Program-made: the position numbers and the translations under genes | Notes under the pieces: model-generated | What the model was told of the DNA's origin: nothing | Seen by the model: only the letters and a program-made list of their open reading frames with translations | Databases searched by the model: none | DNA from: Micromonospora sp045209745 | GTDB taxonomy: Bacteria > Actinomycetota > Actinomycetes > Mycobacteriales > Micromonosporaceae | DNA length: 64,000 bases | Direction: 5' to 3' | NCBI RefSeq assembly: GCF_045209745.1 | Contig: NZ_CP109273.1 | Span: forward strand, 5,022,001 to 5,086,000 | Part shown: piece by piece, positions 7,255-15,687 of the stretch | Position numbering within the stretch: the stretch's first letter is position 1 | How the letters are laid out: every line of letters begins with the position of its first letter

Positions 7255-10077
7255 TCAGCGGGTGAACTTGAAGTAGGCGCGGTGTTGGAATCCGTTGTCG
7301 AGGGTGAGGACGAACTCGCGGCAGGTGCCGGCCCAGGCGGGGTCGGTCTTCCACGGGTAGTTGTACTGGCCGTTGGCGTTGGCGGACATGTGTGATCCGC
7401 CGGGGTTGTGGGCGGCGACCGGGGTGGGTCGGGGGGTGATTGAGCCGTCGGGGTTGACGGTCTTGAGGGTGTTGCAGTCGACCAGCCGCGAGTACGGCGA
7501 GCCGCTGGCGAGGATGTCCAGGCCGCGGTTGGTGGCCAGCTTGAACTTCATCGGGGCGGCGGCACCGGCGGTGACGGTGTTCAGTGCCGGCTGTGCGGTC
7601 CGGCCGACGAAGTCGCCGCGGCAGGACGGGTGGGTGTCGAATGCCTCGCTGTTGTCGTCGCGGGCGGTCGTGCCCTGCACGGCGCTGTAGCCGACACCGC
7701 GGCGGGCGAACGAACTCCAGATGATGCAGGCGTTCTCACCGCCGGTGAGGGCGGCGTCCGAGGCGATGATCGCGTTGCGGGCGGTGACGAAGCCGGGAGC
7801 GCAGCCCTGCATCTTCAGCCCATCCATGACCAGTTGCATGGCGAGGTTGTTGCCGCCGGTGTTCCACGGCTCGTAGATGTTCGGGTTGAACCCGTGCCGG
7901 TCGATCAGGTTCCAGGTCATGTCCCACAGCACGGAGGTCCAGCCGTGGCCGATGCCGTGCGGCGCGGCCAGGGAGGTGCCGTTCAGCCAGCCACCGGTCT
8001 TGATGCTGTCGTAGGTGAACGGCTGGGTCTCCATGTTCCGCGAGTACGGCCGCGGCCGGATGCCGCCGCCGTGCCGGTCGTCCTGGAACAGGACGTACGG
8101 CCCCATGCCGCGCTGGCCGTCGGCGGTGTCGAACTTCGGGTCGAGCAGCATGGTGAGCGCGACGTAGTCGCTCCAGCCCTCGCCCATCTGCTCGGTGCCG
8201 GTCAGGCAGTTGACCGTCGGGCCACCGGTCAGCCGGTTGGAGATGCCGTGGGTGTACTCGTGGATGATCACGCCGGCGTCGAAGTCACCGTCCCGGATGC
8301 CCGGGTGGTTCGGGTGCTTGCGCAGCGAACCGGTGACATCGCCCGCGGCGATGGCGGCCTTGATGGCGTTCCCGTCGGCCTGGGTCACGGCGACCGCCGG
8401 GATGGTGACCGGCGCGGTCGTCATGGCCCCGGTCAGCACCGGCGCGCTACCGCTGGCGTTGTGGGCGACCACCACCGCCTTGGCGCCGACGGACTGGGCG
8501 ACCTGGGCCCGCTGAAGGTAGGTGCAGGCGGTGGTGCCGCCGTCGACCACGCTGATCCACGCGCCGGCCGGCAACGTGCCGGGGTACGCCGCCGTGGTGC
8601 AGCCCGTGCCGGCGTACACGAACCGGTGCCCGGCCAGGCCAGCCACCGAGGGCGCCGGAGAGAACCGCGACCAGGACGCGTCGAACGAGCCCACGCCGTC
8701 CACGACGACCTGGTTCGGGCTGCCGAACTGGGTACCCGGCCAGAGGTACATCTGCATCCGCGGGGCGCCACCGTCGAGGGCCGGGGTGGAGAAGTTCGCG
8801 TTGTTGGTGCCAGCACCGTCGGCCGCCTCGCCACGGACGTAGTCGCCGCCGTTCCCGCCACGCCCGTAGTTGTTCGCCTGGAAGTTCCCCGACACCTCGT
8901 CAAAGCCGTACTGGTACGTGACGTCGTGGATGATGTTGTTCCAGTAGAAGAGGTTGGCGGTCGCCGCGTCCCGGTAGCTCTGCGCGTGCTCGGCCAGGTC
9001 GAGCGGGAAGTTGAAGGACAGGTTGGCCCCGCCGTCCGGGCTGCTGCCGAAGTCGACCGCGTTGTTGTTGTCCTGGTCCTGGTAGGCGTGGACGTTGTTG
9101 CCCTGGGTGGTGGTGTGCTCGGCACCGGGGGCGCCGTCGGTGTCGTGCCAGCCGTGCGGCGAGGCGGTTCCGTCCGCCGGGTTGGTCACCAGGGTCCGTG
9201 GCCCGTCGTTCGGGCTCTCGGCCGGCCCGGCGAAGACCTGGTAGCTCGACCCGTCCTGGACCGGGTTGCGTGAGCCGAAGGCGGCGCTGTTCAGCGTCGT
9301 CGACCGGTTCGGCGCGCTGCGGTTTAGGTTGCTCGCGACCTCCTCGACCTCCTCGTGGGTGGTCCAGTCGTCGGCGTTGAGTAGTTTGCCGGTTTCGGCG
9401 TCGACGGTGGCGTTCCAGAGGTGGGTGTCGGAGGAGTCGTCGATGACCAGTTGCCAGGCGAGGCGGAGTCCCTTGTCGGTTTGTTGCCAGCCGAGTTTGG
9501 CGGGGATGGGCTGGTCGGAGATGCCGCTGCCGGAGACGATGGTGCGTTGGGCGGTGCCGCCGGTGCGGCTCATCACCTTCGGGTTGGCGGGGTCGGCCAG
9601 GTTGAGGGCGTCGGCGGCGGCTTCGACGGCGTCGACGGCGTCGAGGGTGGCGGTGCCGGTGGCCTTGTCGGACAGTCCGGGTAGCAGGGTGTCGCCGACG
9701 AGGATGACGCTGCCGTCGCGGGCGATGTTGACGGTGGCGGTGGCGCCGAAGACTTCGAGGTCCTTGTGGCGCTGGGCCAGGTTGACGTGGGTCACTCCGT
9801 TGTGGCGGCTGGTGTAGCTGGATGCCACCGCCAGGTCGGCGAGATCCGTGGCACGGACCCCGAAGTCGGCCGGATGCGCCCGCAGGTAGTTGGCGGCGAT
9901 CTCGTTCGGCGCGCCTTCGTTGGGGCCGGTCAGGAAAATCGGGTTCGCCGGGCCGGCCTTGCCAGGATCGGCCCAGGCCGCTCTCGCGGGCAACGAGGTC
10001 ATGGACGCAACAAGCGTTGTGGACAGCAGCAACGCGGCGTTGCGGCGACCACGGGACAAACGCGGATGTAGGGGCAC
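7255..10077 (-). CDS. Secreted M36 (fungalysin) metallopeptidase
   Basis: This 940-residue secreted zinc peptidase has a signal peptide (RRNAALLLSTTLVASMTSLP and cleavage after ARA), an FTP propeptide (residues about 60-200), and the M36 catalytic domain with zinc motif HEYTH in VIIHEYTHGISN and the third ligand in EQMGEGWSDYVAL. A protease-associated (PA) domain is inserted before the HEYTH motif (residues about 460-610), and a C-terminal beta domain of about 90 residues resembles PxKF modules. The start chosen is GTG at 10077, preceded by GGGAG at 5-base spacing; a 30-codon upstream extension lacks a ribosome site. The family degrades extracellular protein. It is a single-gene unit ended by a strong hairpin. 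Confidence 0.93.
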   Translation of the reverse strand: MPLHPRLSRGRRNAALLLSTTLVASMTSLPARAAWADPGKAGPANPIFLTGPNEGAPNEIAANYLRAHPADFGVRATDLADLAVASSYTSRHNGVTHVNLAQRHKDLEVFGATATVNIARDGSVILVGDTLLPGLSDKATGTATLDAVDAVEAAADALNLADPANPKVMSRTGGTAQRTIVSGSGISDQPIPAKLGWQQTDKGLRLAWQLVIDDSSDTHLWNATVDAETGKLLNADDWTTHEEVEEVASNLNRSAPNRSTTLNSAAFGSRNPVQDGSSYQVFAGPAESPNDGPRTLVTNPADGTASPHGWHDTDGAPGAEHTTTQGNNVHAYQDQDNNNAVDFGSSPDGGANLSFNFPLDLAEHAQSYRDAATANLFYWNNIIHDVTYQYGFDEVSGNFQANNYGRGGNGGDYVRGEAADGAGTNNANFSTPALDGGAPRMQMYLWPGTQFGSPNQVVVDGVGSFDASWSRFSPAPSVAGLAGHRFVYAGTGCTTAAYPGTLPAGAWISVVDGGTTACTYLQRAQVAQSVGAKAVVVAHNASGSAPVLTGAMTTAPVTIPAVAVTQADGNAIKAAIAAGDVTGSLRKHPNHPGIRDGDFDAGVIIHEYTHGISNRLTGGPTVNCLTGTEQMGEGWSDYVALTMLLDPKFDTADGQRGMGPYVLFQDDRHGGGIRPRPYSRNMETQPFTYDSIKTGGWLNGTSLAAPHGIGHGWTSVLWDMTWNLIDRHGFNPNIYEPWNTGGNNLAMQLVMDGLKMQGCAPGFVTARNAIIASDAALTGGENACIIWSSFARRGVGYSAVQGTTARDDNSEAFDTHPSCRGDFVGRTAQPALNTVTAGAAAPMKFKLATNRGLDILASGSPYSRLVDCNTLKTVNPDGSITPRPTPVAAHNPGGSHMSANANGQYNYPWKTDPAWAGTCREFVLTLDNGFQHRAYFKFTR

Positions 10078-10757
10078 CGCTGCTCCCTTCGGGGGTTGGA
10101 CAGGACAGCGTGGAGCGCCGATTCGCGACCGCCGCAGCGACCCGCCGCGCGGATCCGCGGCGCTCACCCCGGCGATTACGTTCAGTAATCGAACCGGTGC
10201 GAGGTGAATGGCACCGACGCTACGGTGCGGCTTGTGGACCGATCATCCGACGAGTGGCGGAACAATTCGATCAGCAGCTCCTACGCCTGTTGCGGCCCCT
10301 CCGGTCGCGCCTGACGTGCAGACGCCTTTCCTGGCGGAGGCCGCGAGAGCCCTGGCCGGAAACAGAGCTACGGGAGTGAGAGCGACCGGCGGCGGTCGGT
10401 GACGGTGGAGTGCCTCCGGTCCCGGTACCGTGAGTCACGGTCGCCGGCGGTGCAGGGGGACGACGATCGCGGGCCCCAGATGAGTCGTCATGCGACGATC
10501 GGGCCGGGTCGGTCCGTATTGTATCGTGCCGTCCCGGTAGGACGGAGATGAGGTGGATCTCCCGCGCCGATGGTTTTGGGGCGAACCGACGGCATTCCAA
10601 GCGGCAGTCGCGCACCAGTTCACTTACGCAAATGCCTGCATATCCCGCGGACTCCTTGACCAATGACCGATCGCCGATACGGTCCTTACTCAACTCACAC
10701 GACGCGCCTCTCACCATCCGGGCGTCGCGTCGGGGTCTTTCGATCGGAAGGCGGCAA
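10078..10757. promoter_or_regulatory. Divergent intergenic region
   Basis: 680 bases lie between the peptidase (minus) and the LVIVD protein (plus) and hold no convincing gene. A perfect inverted repeat, CGATTAC at 10173-10179 and GTAATCG at 10185-10191, sits about 95 bases upstream of the peptidase start and is a candidate operator. Promoters for both genes must lie here; I could not fix -10/-35 boxes with confidence. Confidence 0.5.
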
Positions 10758-12527
10758 ATGAAGCATCGATTGGGTTTTAGGTCGGGTAGGGGGCGGCAGG
10801 CGCTCGGCGTGCTCGCCGCAGGGTTACTCATGGTCGGCGTGCTGCCCGGCGCGGCGTCAGCAGCGGAGCCCGATCCCCGGATCGGCCTCGGCGGCGGCTG
10901 GCTGGACGCGCAGTCCGCGATCAGCAACCTGGAGCACCTGGCGCACCGCGACAAGCCGGCGGGTATGGTCGACCCGGCGAACCCCGGCAACGGCGGCTTC
11001 TACAACTCGGACTTCGGCTTCGGCGGCAAGTACGCGTTCACGGGCAACTACAACGGGTTCAACATCATCGACGTCTCCAAGCCCGCCGACCCGACGCTGG
11101 TCACCAGCGTCGTGTGCCCGGGTGGACAGGGTGACCTGTCGGTCCACGGCAACCTCCTCTTCATGTCCGTGGAGGAGACCCGCGGGCGGGTCGACTGCGG
11201 CACCAACCCCAACGTCGGCACCCGGTTCCAGGGCGTCCGGGTCTTCGACATCAGCAACGTGCTCAACCCGGTGCAGGTCGCGGCCGTTCAGCTCTGCCGC
11301 GGCTCGCACACGCACACCGTGGTGGCCGACCCGAAGGACCCTGCCAACGTCTACGTCTACGTCTCGGGCACGGCCTCGGTGCGCCCGGCGACGACGATGG
11401 AAGGCTGCAACAACAACCTCGCGGACGGCGAGAACCCGTCGCGGTGGCGGATCGAAGTCATCAAGGTGCCGGTGGCGGCGCCTCAGCAGGCCGCCGTCGT
11501 GAACCAGCCGAGGCTCTTCGCGGACCCCGGGACGGGCCGGATCGACGGCCTGCAGAACGGGCCGCAGACGCCCCGGCACCCGTCGGGGGCGACCTGGTCG
11601 CCCACGCCGAACACCAACGCCTGCCACGACATCACCGCGTACCCGGAGATCGGGCTGGCCGCCGGCGCCTGCCAGGGCAACGGCATCCTGATCGACATCT
11701 CGGACCCGGCGAACCCCCGCCGGATCGACGAGGTGTCCGACCCGAACTTCGCGTACTGGCACTCGGCGACGTTCAACAACGACGGCACCAAGGTCATCTT
11801 CACCGACGAGTGGGGCGGTGGTAGCGGCGCTCGTTGCCGTGACACCGACCAGCCGGAGTGGGGCGCCAACGCGATCTTCGACATCGCAAACCGGAAGATG
11901 AAGTTCGCCAGCTACTACAAGCTCCCGGTCCCCCAGTCGCTGCAGGAGAACTGCGTCGCGCACAACGGATCGCTGATCCCGGTGCCCGGCCGCGACATCA
12001 TGATGCAGGCCTGGTACCAGGGCGGCATCTCGGTGTTCGACTTCACCGACTCGGCCAACCCGCGCGAAATCGCGTTCTTTGACCGCGGGCCGGTCAACCC
12101 GAACGCGCTCGTGCTCGCCGGGTTCTGGTCGGCGTACTGGTACAACGGCAACCTCTACGGCAACGAGATCGCCCGCGGTTTCGACGTGTTCAAGCTGAAG
12201 CCCAGTCAGTACCTGTCGAAGGCGGAGATCCAGGCTGCCGAGGAGGTGCGGCTCGACCAGTTCAACGCCCAGGGCCAGCCGAAGATCACCTGGACGCCGA
12301 GCTTCGCGGTCGCGCGTGCGCACTACGACCAGCTGGTGCGTGCCGGGGCCATCGGCCACCCGCTGAATTCTCAGGTCGACAAGTTCCTGGCACGGGCCGA
12401 GGAGTTCGCGGCCGACGGCAAGCGGTCCGCTGCTGAGGCGCAGTTGCGGGCACTTTCCAACAAGCTCGGTGCTCCCGAGCACCAGGCGCTGAAGACGGCG
12501 GTCCTGAAGCTGGCGGAATCGCTCTGA
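10758..12527 (+). CDS. Secreted LVIVD-repeat protein
   Basis: This 589-residue protein has a signal peptide (QALGVLAAGLLMVGVLPG and cleavage after ASA). The central 400 residues hold beta-propeller-like LVIVD-type repeats such as GFNIIDVSKPADPTLVTSV, VRVFDISNVLNPV, ILIDISDPANPRRIDEV and ISVFDFTDSANPREIAFF. The last 80 residues are helical (LNSQVDKFLARAEEFAADGK) and resemble a FIMAH-type domain. The start at ATG 10758 has GGAAGGCGG just upstream; a 70-codon in-frame upstream extension is not supported. LVIVD proteins are cell-surface or secreted; the biochemical role is unknown. It converges on a DUF305 gene and shares a terminator with it. Confidence 0.88.
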   Translation: MKHRLGFRSGRGRQALGVLAAGLLMVGVLPGAASAAEPDPRIGLGGGWLDAQSAISNLEHLAHRDKPAGMVDPANPGNGGFYNSDFGFGGKYAFTGNYNGFNIIDVSKPADPTLVTSVVCPGGQGDLSVHGNLLFMSVEETRGRVDCGTNPNVGTRFQGVRVFDISNVLNPVQVAAVQLCRGSHTHTVVADPKDPANVYVYVSGTASVRPATTMEGCNNNLADGENPSRWRIEVIKVPVAAPQQAAVVNQPRLFADPGTGRIDGLQNGPQTPRHPSGATWSPTPNTNACHDITAYPEIGLAAGACQGNGILIDISDPANPRRIDEVSDPNFAYWHSATFNNDGTKVIFTDEWGGGSGARCRDTDQPEWGANAIFDIANRKMKFASYYKLPVPQSLQENCVAHNGSLIPVPGRDIMMQAWYQGGISVFDFTDSANPREIAFFDRGPVNPNALVLAGFWSAYWYNGNLYGNEIARGFDVFKLKPSQYLSKAEIQAAEEVRLDQFNAQGQPKITWTPSFAVARAHYDQLVRAGAIGHPLNSQVDKFLARAEEFAADGKRSAAEAQLRALSNKLGAPEHQALKTAVLKLAESL

Positions 12528-12540
12528 CCCATCCCTGATT

Positions 12541-12583
12541 GAAGGGCACCTCGACTCGAAGCCATCGAGTCGAGGTGCCCTTC
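12541..12583. terminator. Bidirectional hairpin terminator
   Basis: Perfect 18-base arms at 12541-12558 and 12566-12583 (GAAGGGCACCTCGACTCG and its complement) flank a 7-base loop. It lies between the convergent LVIVD and DUF305 genes, so it can serve both strands. Confidence 0.88.
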
Positions 12584-12603
12584 ACTTTCCCGTCAACCGG
12601 GTG

Positions 12604-13275
12604 TCAGCGCATCTTGGCCAGTAGCTCCTGCATCCGCTGGATCTCGATGCTCTGGTCGGCGTTGACCTCACGGGCGAACTGATCGCTCGCCGGCTCGAGC
12701 CCACCACCCGTCGCGTAGAGCTCCTCCACCATCGCCAGCGCGCCCTGATGGTGACCGATCATGAACGTGAGGAAGAGCCGGTCGAACTCCGCGGCGCGCG
12801 CCTGCTTGAGCTGGCCGAACTGCTCGACGCTCAGCATCCCGGGCATCAGCTTGTCGTGGCTAACATGACCCGCGCCCGGCCCCATGGTCGGCACGCTCCG
12901 CTCCTCGAGCCACCGTTGCATCAGCGCGATCTCGTCACGTTGCGACACGTCGATCCGCTTGGCGAGCAACGTCAGGTCCGGGTTGGTGGTACGGCCCTTG
13001 AGGAGTGCGGTCATCTCCAGCGCCTGAGCATGATGCGGGATCATCCCCTGAATGAACAGGGTGTCGGCCGCGGTGAACCCCGGCGGCGCGAGCTGAGACA
13101 CCTCGTTTCCTGACAGTGATTTGCCCGGTTGGCCCGGCGCGCCCGGCTGGACCGCGTGCGCGCTCGGCGGACGGTACGGCGGATCGCTGTCGGGCCACAG
13201 GGCGACGGCCACGCCCGAGCCGACGACGACCGTGGCTACCACACCCATAATGATCAGGCGACGAGACAGGACCAT
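12604..13275 (-). CDS. DUF305 exported protein
   Basis: This 223-residue protein has an N-terminal membrane anchor or signal (LIIMGVVATVVVGSGVAVAL), a Pro-rich linker, and the four-helix DUF305 domain with two histidine-rich motifs: FIQGMIPHHAQALEMT and FLTFMIGHHQGALAMVEEL. The HH pairs and Met residues suggest metal binding, often proposed as copper for this ferritin-like family, though this is not proven. It converges on the secreted LVIVD-repeat gene. The predicted location is the extracytoplasmic face. Confidence 0.9.
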   Translation of the reverse strand: MVLSRRLIIMGVVATVVVGSGVAVALWPDSDPPYRPPSAHAVQPGAPGQPGKSLSGNEVSQLAPPGFTAADTLFIQGMIPHHAQALEMTALLKGRTTNPDLTLLAKRIDVSQRDEIALMQRWLEERSVPTMGPGAGHVSHDKLMPGMLSVEQFGQLKQARAAEFDRLFLTFMIGHHQGALAMVEELYATGGGLEPASDQFAREVNADQSIEIQRMQELLAKMR

Positions 13276-13462
13276 GATTCACGTACCCATTCAGCTTGAG
13301 CTGCGCAGAAGTGAATAGCCATCGTGCCCCATGTCCGTCGCCGTCACCAGGCCCAGACGGCTACGCATCGATCACCCACGGGCCGACGGATGGCCGATTC
13401 CCTCCGGCACCACCCAGCTGATCGGCAGGCGCTTCACGCCGCGCTGGAAGTTCGAGCGCAGT

Positions 13463-13640
13463 TGACATCCTCGCCGTCCTAAAGGACGGAGATTCCCTCC
13501 ACGCTGCGCGTGGAACACGCGGCGTCCGGGTGGGTTACCGCTTCGCCGCGCGGTGCCAGCACGGATGCTGGTCTTACCTGCGCTCCACGGTCGTTGAAGT
13601 CCGCCTGTCCGGCGGCCTTGACATTCTTCGCGGCGTTGAC
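13463..13640 (-). ncRNA. Predicted TnpB guide RNA (omega RNA/reRNA) region
   Basis: In characterised IS200/IS605 elements, TnpB binds an RNA made from the 3' end of tnpB through the right end, with the guide taken from sequence just outside. Here the tnpB stop lies inside the right-end hairpin, so the RNA would overlap the last 50 or so codons, and its guide would be the adjoining P450 sequence. No structure was computed; the position is inferred by analogy. Confidence 0.35.
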
Positions 13641-14708
13641 GTCCCGGTCGTGGGCTGCGCCGCACGGGCAGTCCCACGCTCGGACGTTCAGCGTTAACTT
13701 GTCGTTGACCCGGCCACAGTCGGAGCACATCCGGGTCGACGGGAAGAACCTGTCCACCCGGGCGAACGTGCGCCCGTACCGGGCAGCCTTGTACTCCAGC
13801 ATGCCGGTGAAACTGGCCCACCCCGCATCGTGCACGGACTTCGCGAGCCGGGTCCTGCCGAGACCGACCACGCACAGGTCCTCGACGTACACCGCTTGGT
13901 TGTCGCGGATGATCGATGTCGAGAGCTTGTGCTGCCAGTCCCGTCGGGTGTCGGCCACCCGCGCATGAGCGCGGGCGACCTTGACCACGGCCTTCTTGCG
14001 GCGGTTGCTGCCCTTGGTCTTGCGGGACAGGTCTTGCTGCAACCGCTTGAGCTTGCGGGCCGCGCGGCGCAGGAACTTCGGTGCGGTCACCTTCGTGCCG
14101 TCGGACATGACCGCGAAGTGGGTCAGGCCCAGGTCGATACCGATCTCGGAGTCCGTCTCCGGGAGCGGCGCGTCGGTGGTGTGGACGACGAACGAGGCGA
14201 AGTACCGCCCGGCCGCGTCCCGGATCACCGTGACCGAGCTGGCCTCGGACGGCAGGCCGCGCGACCACCGAACCGGCACATCGCCGATCTTTGGCAGCCG
14301 AAGTCGACCGTTGTCGAGGACCTTGAACCGGCTGTTCCTGGTGAACCGGATTGCTTGCCGGTTGTCCTTGCGGGACCGGAACCGCGGCGGTGCCACCTTG
14401 CGGCCCTTGCGCTTGCCGGTGACCGAGGAGAAAAAGTTACGGTACGCCACGTTCAGATCCGCGAGTGCCTGCTGCAAGACCACGGCGGACACCTGACCCA
14501 ACCACGCCCGTTCCAGGGTGTCCTTGGCCTGGGTGATGACCCGCTTGGACAGGTCGGCGTCCGAGACGTACTCCTCGCCAGCCTCGCGTGCCTGCTGACG
14601 CAGACGCAGCCCGTCGTTGAACACCACCCGGGCACACCCGAACGCTCTCGCCAACGCGGTGCGCTGAACGGCGTCCGGATAGACCCGGAAGTTGTAACGA
14701 AGCTGCAC
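13479..14708 (-). CDS. tnpB: TnpB RNA-guided nuclease (IS605 OrfB)
   Basis: This 409-residue TnpB has the RuvC residues in place: Asp in IGIDLGLTHFAV, Glu in VYVEDLCVVGL and Asp in AHDRDVNAAKN. A zinc-finger set (CSDCG and CPCG) lies between the last two. The N-terminal OrfB helix-turn-helix is present (RYNFRVYPDAVQRTALARAF). The start is GTG at 14708, matching the usual family N-terminus; a 37-codon upstream extension crosses into tnpA. TnpB is an RNA-guided DNA endonuclease that favours transposon retention. All catalytic residues appear intact, so it may still be active. Confidence 0.93.
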   Translation of the reverse strand: MQLRYNFRVYPDAVQRTALARAFGCARVVFNDGLRLRQQAREAGEEYVSDADLSKRVITQAKDTLERAWLGQVSAVVLQQALADLNVAYRNFFSSVTGKRKGRKVAPPRFRSRKDNRQAIRFTRNSRFKVLDNGRLRLPKIGDVPVRWSRGLPSEASSVTVIRDAAGRYFASFVVHTTDAPLPETDSEIGIDLGLTHFAVMSDGTKVTAPKFLRRAARKLKRLQQDLSRKTKGSNRRKKAVVKVARAHARVADTRRDWQHKLSTSIIRDNQAVYVEDLCVVGLGRTRLAKSVHDAGWASFTGMLEYKAARYGRTFARVDRFFPSTRMCSDCGRVNDKLTLNVRAWDCPCGAAHDRDVNAAKNVKAAGQADFNDRGAQVRPASVLAPRGEAVTHPDAACSTRSVEGISVL

Positions 14709-14733
14709 GAGACCGAGTGTCCCATGTTGGTCT

Positions 14734-14982
14734 ATGGCAGATCTTGAAGGCATCCGCACTGGTAGACCCGTCAACTTCCCGCCCAAGGCGGCCCTGGCGA
14801 AGCTGGTCAACTCCCTCAAGGGCGTGTCGAGTCGGCGGACGCGCCAGGAGTTCCCCGAACTCGCGCGTCACTACTACCGGGCCAACAAGCTCTGGTCAGG
14901 CGCGTACTCCGCGGGCTCCATGGGCGGAGCACCGCTGAGCACCGTGCGTCAGTACATCGAGCAGCAGAACCGCCCGGTCTAA
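14734..14982 (+). pseudogene. tnpA: IS200/IS605 TnpA C-terminal remnant
   Basis: The 82-residue frame carries FPPKAALAKLVNSLKGVSSR, SAGSMGGAPLSTVRQYIEQQ and other features of the Y1 HUH transposase C-terminus. The Tyr in VRQYIEQQ is the likely catalytic nucleophile. The N-terminal half with the HUH metal motif is absent: homology begins immediately after the divergent tnpB start. It cannot work as a single-strand transposase. Confidence 0.85.
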
Positions 14983-15370
14983 GGCACTACTCGGGCCTTG
15001 GCGGCCCTCCCAGCACGGACCTTCACCCCCGCCCTGAAAGGCGGAGCACTAGCCCGCGACCCGGTAGCGGGTGCGCCCGCGTACGTGATGCTCGCGGTGC
15101 GCGAGCAGCGCCTTGAACAGCGCACGTAGCTGGCACCGGGCCAGGTGCGCGCCGAGGCAGAAGTGCGGTCCGTGGCCGAAGACGAGGTGCGGGTTGGGGT
15201 TGCGGGTGAGGTCAAGCCGCTCGGGGTCGGCGAAGACGCGCTCGTCGCGGTTGGCGGACGTGAACGAGACCACCACCTTGTCCCCGGCCCGTACCGGCAC
15301 CCCGGCGATGGCGGTGTCCGACGTGGCGGTACGCCGGAACACTGTCCACGGACCATGACCTCCCGCCACT

Positions 15371-15403
15371 CGCATTAGATGCGAGATCTTCGCATCTAAT
15401 GCG
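15371..15403. promoter_or_regulatory. Perfect 14-bp-arm palindrome
   Basis: Arms CGCATTAGATGCGA (15371-15384) and its exact complement (15390-15403) flank a 5-base centre, GATCT. It lies at the 5' edge of the P450 remnant. This size and symmetry are typical of a TetR-type operator, but no regulator gene is adjacent; it could also be a hairpin. Confidence 0.55.
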
Positions 15404-15514
15404 ACCCGCTTGTCAACGCGCAGGTCAGCGTTCACGAGGTCTACAGTCGCCGAAACCGCTACTAACGCGACCAGCAGCGCGAACTTCGGCCACGGCTCGC
15501 ACGCAGACTGTCTT

Positions 15515-15536
15515 GTATTCGCATCAGATCGAATAC
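15515..15536. promoter_or_regulatory. Second palindrome, 7-bp arms
   Basis: GTATTCG at 15515-15521 and CGAATAC at 15530-15536 are separated by 8 bases. It lies about 110 bases from the larger palindrome in the same gene-free stretch (15404-15687), which otherwise holds nothing recognisable. Confidence 0.4.
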
Positions 15537-15687
15537 GCGGCGGTTGTAGCTTCCAGCGAAAAAGCAACGCTGAGCGGTTGGTCGAGGGGTGGTTGGGCTG
15601 AGCCGGCTGTAGCTCCCAGCCCGAGAACAACGCGAAGGGCGAGGTGCTGCTGGGCGCGTGTGTTCGCGGGTTGGTCGGTCTGGACCT

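Larger units (their letters stand above)
13463..15052. mobile_element. IS605-type element (tnpB intact, tnpA broken)
   Basis: The element is about 1590 bases with divergent tnpA and tnpB as in IS605. Both ends have short imperfect hairpins typical of the family: CCGTCC-TAAA-GGACGG at 13474-13489 on the tnpB side and CCGCCCTGAAAGGCGG around 15029-15044 on the tnpA side. The tnpB-side tip reads GATGTCAA on the minus strand. Boundaries were set by the in-frame rejoining of the interrupted P450 and could be off by a base or two. No target duplication is expected. With tnpA truncated, the copy should not move by itself. Confidence 0.8.
13372..15375 (-). pseudogene. Cytochrome P450 C-terminal part split by IS605
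   Basis: The segment 15053-15375 encodes the end of a P450 with the heme-ligand motif FGHGPHFCLGAHLARCQ, preceded by ERVFADPERLDLTRNPNPH. It stops at RYRVAG. The last piece of the same protein, LRSNFQRGVKRLPISW and a tail ending at a stop at 13372, lies 1.6 kb away beyond the IS605 element. Removing 13463-15052 rejoins the two in frame through a Gly codon. The N-terminal 300 or so residues are also missing: homology fades upstream of about 15340 at a palindrome. The gene was already partial, or has since been cut. Confidence 0.85.

Noticed and set aside
15404..15687. Plus-strand frames between the P450 remnant and the PadR-linked membrane protein
   Set aside because: They have no recognisable domains, and their composition shifts with the overlapping antisense gene end.
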